A stretch of 64,000 nucleotides of DNA. Origin: Diploscapter coronatus. Lineage: Eukaryota > Nematoda > Chromadorea > Rhabditida > Rhabditidae. The stretch lies in NCBI GenBank assembly GCA_964036155.1, contig OZ038422.1:69773201-69837200 (forward strand), read 5' to 3'. Under the pieces are notes generated by a model. It was not told the DNA's origin. It did no database searches and saw nothing but the letters and a program-made list of their open reading frames with translations. The position numbers and the translations under genes are program-made. This document shows positions 1 to 10,716 of the stretch, piece after piece. The first letter of the stretch is position 1, and the number at the start of each line of letters is the position of its first letter.

Positions 1-163
1 TGATGATGCTATTCTCGGTCACGGCTGCAGGGCTGCATCATTCTACCTATTGAAAGACAGATTGATAGGAAGGGATGTGGGTGGAGAGGACGATTATCAA
101 AGATTGTTTGCGACTGTGAAGGGAAAAACTCGTAGGAATGTACCGAAATGGTCGAATGATTAG
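1..163 (+). CDS. 3' end of an unidentified gene (last exon, partial)
   Basis: An open frame in phase with position 2 runs from the window edge to a TAG at 161-163. It encodes about 53 residues with segments such as GHGCRAASFYLLKDRL and EDDYQRLFATVKGK, ending in a basic stretch and WSND. The composition is that of a normal soluble protein exon rather than a random frame. An AATAAA signal lies 14 nt after the stop at 177-182, which supports this being the true 3' end of a + strand gene that starts outside the window. I do not recognise the family and cannot say whether an intron boundary lies inside the piece. Confidence 0.6.
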   Translation, partial: DDAILGHGCRAASFYLLKDRLIGRDVGGEDDYQRLFATVKGKTRRNVPKWSND

Positions 164-182
164 GACGCGATAAGTAAATAAA

Positions 183-624
183 CTCGTGTCCCTTGCCTTG
201 TTGCTGTATTTCTCGCGTTTCTTGACTTTCGGCCTATTTCGCCAGTGCCATTCGTCGTTTCTTTTCGCGCCTTTCTCGTTTTATGGCGTGTGACATTTTG
301 TCAATTTGTACGCAAACACAACAACATTTCGCAGTGCAGTGCGAGAATTTGGACGGGATCTGTTGTTTGTGGCTGTTTCGGAATAAAAAGAGGATGGAAT
401 CGAATTGAATCGAATCGAATGGAATAAGCAATGAACTCTGACAACCGCCATTGGATAGTTTCGCAATAAAGAAGCTGAAGCTATGGAAAGAAAGGGAGGA
501 GAGAAAGGAAAGGAAGAGGGGCTGTAAGCAGAAGCAGGCAGACAAGGACACGCCCACCTGCATGGAATCTGTCTGCCTCAGGCACAAACAACACAGCACT
601 CCTCAACTGCACAGACAGAGCTCC
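183..624. other. intergenic and presumed 5' leader of the ground-like gene
   Basis: I see no supported gene here. A frame open from 451 reads into the ground-like gene, but it lacks an ATG until 562; the later ATG at 625 starts a good signal peptide and is preferred. The interval includes a short GAATC-type tandem stretch around 399-425. Confidence 0.5.
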
Positions 625-3600
625 ATGTCACTCCTTCTGCCATTTGCTCTAATCAGTAATCTCGTTGTGCCTTTGGCCTCTCTCTTCCTTCCGACAAGTT
701 CAACTTCAACTTCTGCTCCACTCCGACTTCTCACTCACCCAAGGCACAATCTCAGTTTCCCTCGCCTTCGAGATGATCCTTTCCTCCCCGAAATGTATGG
801 AACCTCCAACAAGGCTGTACTGCTGAAGACGAAACTACTTGACAATTTGAACAACTACTTCGACACGTCGCAAAATGATCGATTGGAAATTTTCCAAGCG
901 CCAGCACAGCAGGATTCGCAAAACGGTCGTGCGGATGATCAATCAGGATGGCAGGCAAACAGCATCCAGCAGGAAGAAAACCCCTTTCCAACCTTACTCA
1001 CAAGTCCAGCTCCTATTCTATCAGCAACTCAAAGACGGTCGTTTTCTAGGTTTTGTTTAGTGAAATATGAAAAGTTGCTTCAGAATTGAAAGTCGAATAA
1101 CAGATGCCGATGAGCTGCGAAGTATCAGAGAGTGGAGAAAGCGATTGTACAGGGCTTTCAAATCGAATTCTCATTCCCACTCTCAAGCTAACAACAAGCC
1201 TTCCACAATCGTCCGATTCATTGGAGATGGCAGTCCAATCGAAACTAAACCTATTCCAGACGGTACGTTTATGTACATTTATTTAACTTCTTCTTCGGTA
1301 CAAATATTTTGATATATGGTTTGGTGTGAACTTCATAAACTATGAGTTGCAAATCTCAATTTCTGCTTAATGGAACTCGTATTCTAACTAAATGAATTCT
1401 AATTTTTTATCCAATTTTATTCTGCGATAAGGTGTGCGCCTATCAGCACTTCGATATTCCTGGAATGCTCAATCAAATCTTAGACAGTTGAAATACCAAT
1501 GACATAATTTAAGTTTTTTTTTTTTTAAATATATATCTTCATCAGGGCTGTACGGACTATTGTTCTGTTACGAAAAATTTCGTTCCCGACAATTTTTGAC
1601 GATTTTTCATTTCGTTCCGCTCCGCATTCGGTGTTCCGAAAATTTATAACTAAAATTCCGTCCCATGTTCCAAAAATGTCAAAATATTATTCCGAACAGC
1701 CGTAATCTTCATCTTTCAAGACCTCAAATTTTTAGTTTATTTCACAATCTATAGTAGCAACCAAAAGTCTGTGCACAAACATGATTTTTGAAGTCATCTT
1801 TCAATAATGAGTTACTTATATTGATTCAAGCTATTTGGAATGAGTTTATTCCTTGTTGTTTTCAGAAATTAGTCTAGATTTTAGTCGAATTAGTTCAGTA
1901 TAACTCAATCTAAATAGATTCTAGGATCAGTTTATTCCTAAATGTTCATTGCCTCTATTTTGTTCACGCAAATTCTGCCACAATCTAGTCTGAAAATTCT
2001 TGTCTTAGTTTTCAATAGTTTTTGTCGGACTTGTTGAATAGAATATCTTCGAAAGATTACATTGCGCAATGCGCATTATAAAACGACTTATTTTGTTATA
2101 TATTTGCCAAATTTCACTTTTAACATTTGCCAAAATTTTTCAAAAACGCGAAATTTTCGGAAATTTGTTAGCATTGGTCGAAAAATTCATTTTCCGCTAT
2201 GTGAGCGAGTCGCAGAACAGTATTGTTTGTTTCCTTTCCCCCCTTCTTTTTCTTCCAGTGCGCATCTATCTAACTGTGCTATATTTAGTAATTGAATCGA
2301 GAAGAAGCCTTTATCCTTGTGGTCAGTTCTTGCTGCCTGGCTAATGTTTGGAGGGCAGTCTCAGTCTCAATTCTCATTCGAGTTTGCCTTGTTTCCCTCC
2401 TTTCTCTCCTCTCCCAGCCCCTGCCGCACCGCATCTCAACGAGTTTCGCAGTTTTGTTTGTTTGGCCCAGAAATCGTTAACTACTTCACAGCTGAACTAT
2501 GCGTTTCTCCTTTTTGACGTTGCGATTAAGTTTTTCGAAGATTCAAACCAAAGTAATACGATATGATAAATCGGATCAGAGATCAATTCATTTTACTTAT
2601 TTTTTTCAATATTTTATGGTTTCAAGAGGGACTTTTTTTATAGGAAATCTAGCACCTCTTACTATCCACCGCGAAGCGTAAACGTGTTGTTTTTCATGAA
2701 GAAAAAAGTTCAAAAGGAGAAGTGGAGATTGAATTACAAAGTGAACCGATTCAGGCAATGGAATAATGGATGGAGCAGACGAGGAGATGATGCAAGGCGG
2801 CAGTCACCGGAGCAGAAAGGAACAGAGCTGGCAATCGATGCTCGCGGCCAAGAGGATCAAGACATTCGGCAGAGATCGAAACGGAAACGTAAGGACAGCG
2901 AGACAGCCCTAGTGCAAACACGACAGAGCACGTGTGAATTGCAGATAGTCCCGTTGGTCGGTACGGAGCGCAGTGGATACAGTTACGAGACTGACGCCGT
3001 GCAACAACCCATCGAGTTTGAAATCGAAATTGAAAGGGGAGAAACACGCGAACACATTTTCAGACCCTATCCTCCACAAGCCCACAGAACTCCATACAGA
3101 ACATCCGATCAGCAGCCTGTTGTGTTTGTACCAAGTCCAGCTTCAAATCACGATGAAAATCCATACGATTCGCCTTCAAACCAAAATCAACCAATTTATA
3201 AAACCTACCCATCCCTACCCCCTGCAACAGCGTTCCTCGTTACAGTAAGATGTTTGATTTTTCAGGGATTATAGTGACAGTCAAAAGTTGAACCAATTAT
3301 TATTCGGAATGCAACCAAGTGGACCAAATTGTCATTGATCAATTTGAATGAATTTTGTATACATGTCATTTAGAGGGCACAATTGAGTTTTGAAATATGA
3401 AGTCTGATTAATGAAAGAGGGGCTATTGAAAGCCCGATTTTTATTGATACTGACGCTCTTTACCGTTTTCGAAATAGATAATCCCATCGAAAGTTGTCAT
3501 GTCGAGAAGCCGCCTTCAGAGCTCTCATTTTTGCTAACACTTTTCGTCAATAGAATTCGAGTTAAGGTAAGAAAGGAAAGTTGTTCACCTATTAGCCGGT

Positions 3601-5779
3601 TGCATTTTTGGAAAGAAATTCCCCCTTGAAACTGATTTATTTTCGAGATGAACCTAGATGACGAAAAATCTCTTCATAAAGTTCGCTTCAAAAATTTGAC
3701 TCCATTTGCGCCCTCTAGACATATTATTCGCCACACTGAATTGTGAGTTCTTGCCAAATTTGATTCAAATTGGTTCACGATAATTCGGACTACCTGGCTG
3801 TATTCATAATCATAATTGAGTCGAACTAACTTTCTGCGGAAACTAGGTTTCGAAATATTCGGAATCGACATTTTGAACAAATTTGCGTAAGACATTTATA
3901 TTTGGTTTGAATTGATCTCATAATCTTTCGCCAAAATTATGATTTTTCAGGCAACTGCTCATCCTCCCTCTCCTCCATCTTACATTCCCACTTTGCCTCC
4001 TCTCGTTACTCCATCTTCATACACTCAATTGCCATTCAACCCAATGCAGGAATACGGTGCAGCTAGAGGTTGTCTATTAACAGGCCATTTTTTTCTATTA
4101 TTATGATTTGCAGCTCTACCATTCCATTCCTTCCCTTCTTATCCTTCAGCCCCTCAGCCTCCTTATATTCAACAATCCGCTGGAAGCTATGCAGCTCCGA
4201 ATTATGCTCCCTCTCAGAATCTTGGTCCGACCCCACCTCCTCAACATCAAACATTACCAACTCCTCCTACGATCGCAGTAAGTTCATCATGCTAAATTCT
4301 ATTGATTTAGCAAAAGACTAATTATTTTTGTAGTTGGTTAAAGTCCATATCGGTCAGAAAATAGTAAGCTATGGTCATTGCCTTCAATAAGATTCTGCTT
4401 TTCGAAAATCTGCAGATGCTAGTTTTAGCTCTTCTTAACTTTGCTAAAATTCCTGCAATTTTTAGTTTCATACAATTAAATCGTCTCGCTAACTCTAAAA
4501 TGCAGTGAAATAGCTCTCAATAATTCGAAATATTGCGTGACATTCAATCTGCCTCGTTTATCCGCTTTTATCTGAATCGACATGGATGCAACTTGTAGCT
4601 TTTGAAGGATGCATCGATAAATAATTTGAAATCATGGTCGTAACTGCAAAGGCCGGGCGGACCCAAAAATTTGAAAAGTCAGCCGAACCGTGCCTGACCG
4701 CAAATTCTCGGCCCGATATGCAATCCGATTTTCAACTTTCATCTATATCGATTCAGTAAATAGCCTATCGAAATAACCAAATATATCTCATTGTTTCAAA
4801 CTTTTGTCAACCACTCTGCCTGTTTTGTTGCTAAAGCGAATTAAATCTATGAAATTTTTAAGTAGCTTTCCGAAATTTATCTTTAGCCCCCGATGAATAT
4901 ATTCACCCCTCCACCAACATTACCATCTCCCGTTTGGACAGAGCATCCTCCATCTCCTCCCCCTTCACCTTCTAACGTTGAAGATTCGGATCTTCAAGAA
5001 AATAATGACGACGGAGTAAATTCATTTGACTTCTTATCTCATATATCAATCAATAATATGAATTCAGTGCATGAGGAACCCAAATTGTATAGAGAATGTC
5101 ATCTCGGACGAGAAATGCAACAGTATGCGATTGAGAACAATCATTCAAAATGTAAATTTTTCACCTAAAACAAGAACTTGACTAGCTTTAGAATATAATT
5201 CCTAATGATGCCGAAAGCTCTAAACGAGCTGTACAAGAAGCTGCCGAAGCAGAGACAGGACTATATTTCGATTGCATTTGTGGGACTGGGTTTTTCTCCT
5301 ACATTGGTGAGTATCGACATTTATATAGATTTGTTGAAACAATTGTTGACAAGTGTATTAATTTTTCATACAAAAATTAACGCAGTTTAAAAGTAAAATA
5401 ATTCTGTATATTTTTTCCTCTAAAGATTCAGTTCATTGTGTTTGCTACTGGTCACTTTTTGAGATAAAACGGTCGCGCATTTTCAAACAAGTTATGAAGG
5501 GTTGTAGGGTTAGCATACACTTGAGCTTTTTCATGGCTAGAAAGTTTACAAAGTTTTCTCATCGTATTATTGTTTTTCTAATATCTCAACGAAGAAGTTT
5601 CATCATCGGTCTTTAAAATGTGCTAATTTTCAGCGCACACAGATGAATACTGCTTAGCAAGTGCTGGGTCCGTCAATTGCTATCTATTCGTTCCACTATG
5701 CTCAAATGCTCCCGAGATTTTCGGCAAATCGAGAAAGTCGAAAAAGGCGAGACGAAAAGTTTTCCTCAACAAAAACTGA
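625..5779 (+). CDS. ground-like (Hedgehog-related) secreted protein
   Basis: Proposed exons: 625-1037, 1084-1262 or 1084-1272, 2644-3244, 3951-4068, 4114-4277, 4887-5151 (or to 5015), 5192-5306, 5634-5779. The N-terminus (MSLLLPFALISNLVVPLASL) is a signal peptide. The middle is basic with KRKRK and then very rich in Pro and Ser. The C-terminal 90 residues match the nematode ground-like domain (Pfam PF04155): an opening Cys in YRECHLGREM, then ESSKRAVQEAAEAE, FDCICGTGFFSYI and HTDEYC...VNCYLF. Such proteins are secreted, Hedgehog-related factors of cuticle and epidermis in nematodes. AATAAA lies at 5934-5939. Two joints are not clean. Exon 2 to 3 only keeps frame with the weaker donor at 1273. 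Exon 6 to 7 is one base out of phase unless the donor at 5016 is used, which would delete the opening Cys. Exons 1-2 could belong to another gene. The domain call is strong; the N-terminal half is tentative. Confidence 0.75.
1544..1704. repeat. hAT-type MITE in the long intron of the ground-like gene
   Basis: The left end reads CAGGGCTGTACGGA (from the C at 1543) and the right end, read in reverse complement, is TACGGCTGTTCGGA, so the two share GGCTGT-CGGA as an imperfect terminal inverted repeat. The element is flanked by the direct duplication ATCTTCAT (1535-1542 and 1705-1712). It is about 160 bp and has no coding capacity. Confidence 0.6.
4648..4716. repeat. short imperfect palindromic repeat
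   Basis: GGCCGGGCGG at the left and the reverse complement of CTCGGCCCG at the right form imperfect inverted ends around an AAAAATTTG core, in an intron of the ground-like gene. It resembles the CGACCC/AAATTT core of other small palindromes in the window. No clear target duplication is visible. Confidence 0.35.
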
Positions 5780-6002
5780 TTTTGAATTTTTCCTTCGAAT
5801 ATTTGCAATCATTGTTGTTACTCATTATTTATGCCAAATTGCAGTCGTTCATTCATGATTCAGTTTATCGCAGCGTGTAAAACACGGGTATTTGTATCGA
5901 CTAATTTATTACTTTTGTACACATTTTCGTTGAAATAAATGATTTGCTTGAAGTAATATACGTGCATTGTGCTTATTGATATATGTAATTCTATTTCGAA
6001 GA

Positions 6003-6112
6003 TCGGCACTGTTCGGAATTCCGACTCCGACTCCGAGATGCTTGAAAATTCGATTCCGATTTCGAATTCGAATTTTTAAAAATCGAAACTTTGTAAATTT
6101 TGTATAGCCCTG
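6003..6112. repeat. diverged interspersed repeat related to the 1.5-kb element
   Basis: The left edge GGCACTGTTCGGAAT resembles the reverse-complemented right edge of the 1544-1704 element (GGCTGTTCGGAAT), and the right edge ends AGCCCTG, the reverse complement of CAGGGCT. The interior is rich in CGAATTCG and CCGACTCC. No target duplication was found. Confidence 0.4.
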
Positions 6113-6139
6113 TGTAAAAATATTAAAAATTTTATGAAC

Positions 6140-6229
6140 CAGGGATGAAATAAAACTCAAATTTGAAATCAGTCGGAATTGGTACTCAATTTTTTTCCGA
6201 ATCGAATTCGGAACTCCATTTCACTCTTG
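6140..6229. repeat. 90-bp hAT-type MITE, degenerate
   Basis: The left end is CAGGGATGAAAT and the right end in reverse complement is CAAGAGTGAAATGG. Flanking octamers TTATGAAC and TTGTAAGC agree at five of eight positions, and the three differences are all transitions, as expected for an old duplication. Confidence 0.4.
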
Positions 6230-6301
6230 TTGTAAGCTCTTTATTTTATTGAGAGCTGCAGCTGGACAGTCACATTCAATCAGCACTTCTCGTCTCTTCC
6301 T

Positions 6302-6380
6302 GCTCTTTTTGCATCTTCGCATTTGCGGACTCGTCTTTGAATGTGTAAAGGACGAGCAGATGCGGGAAGCAAAAAGAGAT
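6302..6380. ncRNA. miRNA-precursor-like hairpin (candidate)
   Basis: The left arm contains CTCTTTTTGC then TTCGCATTTGC and TCGTCTTT; the right arm contains AAAGGACGA, GCAGATGCGGGAA and GCAAAAAGAG. Folded, they pair over about 30 bp with small bulges around a loop near GAATGTGT. Size and shape suit a pre-miRNA. A decayed palindromic repeat is the main alternative, and expression is unknown. Confidence 0.3.
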
Positions 6381-9300
6381 CACACCAAATCGAAGGGAAG
6401 GAACAGAAGCTATGAAATTACAGGATCCGATGGAATGTGGAGGGCATAACTATAGAGCATATGTATTCCTATCTGAACTCGAATAATTGTTTATCGATTC
6501 AGTTATTGAGATGATGAAAATTCAGTATGAAATTCAAAGCAATGAAATTACTCCCTATCTCATAAAATTAATCCATCTCATAGTCATAAGGGACCTAAAT
6601 TTGATGCAAAGGCGATTACCCATCTCTCGAAAAATCCACAGCATTTCATTTTATACGATTTACAGAAATCCCTGCATTATCCCGATTATGTCACCCCGAT
6701 CTGCGCAACCACTCCCTTCGAATGACCACTTATCTCCATTCTTCATTCTCCTGTCCAAATATAAAGCTTGCCGCATTCATCAATAAGTATTTATAATGGC
6801 CCATCTATCCACATGTGTGGGAACTACCAATCCTTCTTATTCCTCCTTCCTTTGACCTTACCCTCTTTCCCTCCTTCCTTCTTCCTCCGTTTCATCATTC
6901 CAATCCAATCATCTCTGTGCAAATTGTTTTCTCAATCTCAACTTTTTGCCTTGGCGCCCATTTTCCTCGTTTCAATCAAACTCCTCGAAGTTGGAAGGAC
7001 AAAGAGTAATCAGGAGGAAACAGGAATAAGGAAAAGGATGCCGCTCCTGATTATGGGAACGGAGAATGGTTTATTGCAGACGGACTCTTCAGGAAGGAAA
7101 ATACAAATGGATTTGGAGAGGTCGGAAGAATGATATATAAAGAAGACAAGAGTAATGGGTTCAAATGGATTGGCCACATTGATGAGCATTTTTTCATTCA
7201 CACTTATAGGAGAATAACGGAATAATGAATAGCCGAAGGAGCGCAGTGTCTGGAGGTGTCATCTCCAAATTCACACATTCCATAAATATAGGTGTTATTG
7301 TGTAATCGACATGATATTTGACATTTAATTGATTTTAGCAACACTTTTTGAATACGCTAAATAATCGATAGATTTCTATGCAACGATACTTTATGAATAA
7401 TATAGTTTAGGCTGTCAGTTAGTTGAAAGAAGGAAGAAAGGGGAGATCGACAGGAAAAGGGGAGGAAAAGTAATCTCTGCATCCATTCACTTCATTGACA
7501 CTTTGGCAGAACTGTCATTCGAGTCATCTTCCACTTTTCCTTCTTCTTCTTCTTTTCTCCTTTCTTTCCTTCCTTCCTCTGCGACAAGTGGGAGGAGCCA
7601 AAGAAAAACCAGGAGGTCAGATCAAAAGATTCGCATAGTGTGCTCGATGTGCAAGCACGGACATAGACGTGTACGTCTCTATTTATGCTTTTGTTATCAG
7701 TGATAATTTCAAAAGTTTCTTTTCTTCTTATTTTTACGGGTGAAGAATAGCTTAACAAATCTTATCATTCTTTCTGCTAAATTTTCTAAAAAAATATTGG
7801 TGGTTTATCTATTTTAAAAAATTAATCCAGCAAACGTGTGTAATTTATTCATATGAATTTAATAAAATTTCACTTATTAATTTTCTATCAGCCTCTCTGG
7901 GATAGCTAATTGCTTCATTCTTAACTAAACTTGCCATTGATGACTACATCCTTCATTTTCTTGCAAATATCCTTGATTGTCATTCAAATATAGTAGCAGT
8001 TGCGATTTGCATTATTTGTCGTGTGCCTGTCGTTATGTCCGTCAAATTCTATCACCTGTCTGATGTCTCACTCCATCTCTTCTTCCATGCTCTCTCACTC
8101 TCGCAGATGTTCTTTATCTGTCTTCATCCCTTTATCCATGTTCAATCTTTGTTCGGCTCTTCTCTCTCCATTCCGTCGACTGATTGCGTCATTTCTGTTC
8201 GACTCTCCAATTTATTTCGCTCCTTATGCATCCATTTTTATAATTTTTAACCATGTGGTTTGTTTCTCTACTTGTGCAATTTCATGCAAAATTTATCATC
8301 AGTTTTATAGCATTGTTTACAAATTGATCAAACTGATTTCGGCTTCTTTGATCTTTCTCGTAAAATACTCTGACTAACGCTTTTGGATTGACAATTTTTC
8401 ATTCCTTTTACTTTGTACCAATCTGTTTTTGTGTACAATATGCCTGTTTTATTCGGAGAGCTGTCACTTTCTGCTGACACTGCACTCCTCTGCCTCTTGT
8501 CATTTTGCATAATCACTCTCTCTCCTCTATCATATCACTTCACAAACAATTTCTTCCCTCCTCCCTCTTCTCCATTTCCTTATAAGGCCACCCATCTCGT
8601 ACCTTTTCTATTCATGCTCTTGACACTTCTATTCCCTTTCCGCCAGCTTCATCGCCTTTCATCTGAGTTTCATTCATTTTATTATTTCTCGAGACCGACT
8701 GATTTGATTTTTCTAATTTAGAATGAATAACGATTCGTGTTATTTTGAATTGAATCGCTAGAAATCATTTCTCTTCAAATTTTCAAAACTCTTCTTGTCA
8801 ATAACATCGCTGCTACATTATTTCTTCCGAATTGTTATTGCGTATTTCTCCAGATCCATGCATTATACCACATTCATATTCCATTCTCCATTCTCTTCAT
8901 TTCATTTTCCTAATTACCATAGGGCTGTGAGTCGTCTAAAGTCTCCATTTTTCTCATTTCGTTTCTTCTTATTCTCCCCAAGAGAACGTCAAAAATGCTT
9001 CATTTCCGTGGCTGGTCAAAATATGTTAGCATCACGTTTCACTTCACTCCAATTACGCGAGGATTCGTCCCGCATTTCGTTTCAATACAAATTCGATCAG
9101 AATCAAGTGTTCCTTTCGTCAAATTTTGGTTCATTAATCTCAAGTGATATCGTGGTTTTCTTTAGCGCATAGTTTTGAACCATGCACTTTTCATCTGAAT
9201 TGGAAATAAGTTTTTTTTTTCTAAATTTACTTAACAATACAAATTTCATGAACCTTATATTCAAAGGTTACCTTTGAAGTCGTGCGCGAAATCATGAACG

Positions 9301-10716
9301 TCATTTGGTTTGTTTAGTGACAAACACACTTCAAAAACTGAATATTTTTACGAGCTAAAACTTTCAACTCATGGTTGGCTAAAATAAATATCAGAAAACT
9401 CAGCGATAGCTGCCTGTCACTTTAGTAAGAGAATCTGTAGACGACCTATTTATCAGTCGCGGTGTGTGTTGCTAATTAGACGCCTGCATTGCTTAGGGCC
9501 AATCAGCTTCCACTTGACTGCTCTTGCCTGCCCTCCCAGTCAAGGCAGCAATCCCTCTCTTCTTCCCTCTAATTACCGATGACTGATTTGACTTTGACTG
9601 CAGTGAATGGTGACTGATTCTGATTTGACAAGACATCGAGAGTCCCCCCTTGTCTTTTCCGAACTGTCACTGGCAATCCACCATTCCCCTTTCTCATTCC
9701 CTTTCCCTTCCCCTTCCATTTTCGCTGCTTTATCCCAACCGACAGCTCTCTTTTCCACGCCTCTCCCCTCGCCTTTTGCCTTTCAGTTTGAATTTTCTCT
9801 CTTTTGACATATTAGAAGTTTGCAAGAATTGACAACCTGGCTAGATGGCTGCATTTGTGTCCGTCTGTCCGTCTGATGCCTGAATGCATCTTTACTTGCA
9901 ATTCCCTTATCCTCCCTCCTCTCCTCCCCTCCCCCTTCCTTTGTTGGCATTCAGCTCATCACCCTCGTGTCATTTCCAGTTCCAGGTTGCTCTCCCTTCT
10001 TAGTCAATCATATCTGTCAAACTCAGGCCTGGCCTATCTTCTGATCCTCCCCTCCCTCCCTCACTCCCTTCCCTTTTCTTACTCATATCCCTCCCCTCTA
10101 TCTTCATTCCAAATCCAATCCCATCAAATTCTATTCTAATTCATCTGGTAGTTATTCATCTTGATTTGTATCGATCCCGCTTCTCTTTCTTCTTCTTCTT
10201 CTCGCAAGCCGTCGTCTCGTTCTGTTCATCCATTTCACACTTGGCTGCACAATAACATCTCTCCTCCCTCCATTCCATCTACAACTGTCGGACTGTCGAA
10301 TGTCTTCGTCTTCAGTCTTGTCTCCCTCCGTCAAACTGTCAATTCTCATCAAGTCAGCCTCTGCCTTCGCCCGCTTGAGAACCATTCACAATTCATCATC
10401 TTCCATTCTTTATGCTGACTCGTAAATACGTTCGAATGTTCAAATCAAGCCTTCCTGCCTATATAAGTAATACTCTGCGGGAGTGTGGGGAGTCCTTTGT
10501 TGTTGGGTGCACTGTTGCCCAATTGCCTGCCTACTCTGCTCAATCCGTCTGTCCATCGCAATCTCCTTCATCCGATGATTGCTCATCAAATCTCTCACTT
10601 CTCACTTCATCGAGTTTGGCTTTTCTTTGTTTCAATCGTCCATTCAATTCGTTCGAATTTACTCAGCCATTCATTTGTTTATTCACAATTCTTGTTTGAA
10701 TTATTTCAGATCTGTC

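Larger units (their letters stand above)
5940..10716. other. 4.8-kb intergenic region without a supported gene
   Basis: Open frames here are short and lie in CT-rich sequence (6830-6980, 7500-7570, 8000-8700, 9500-10400), giving Ser/Phe/Leu/Pro-rich translations typical of non-coding pyrimidine tracts. No frame joins into a recognisable protein. The distal part is presumably the promoter and leader of the F-box gene at 10717. It holds two degenerate palindromic repeats and one hairpin listed separately, plus a cluster of TGACTG motifs at 9510-9620. Confidence 0.55.

Noticed and set aside
8000..8721. Overlapping open frames of 102-125 codons
   Set aside because: CT-rich DNA gives hydrophobic Ser/Phe/Leu translations in several frames at once; no splice-consistent gene was found.
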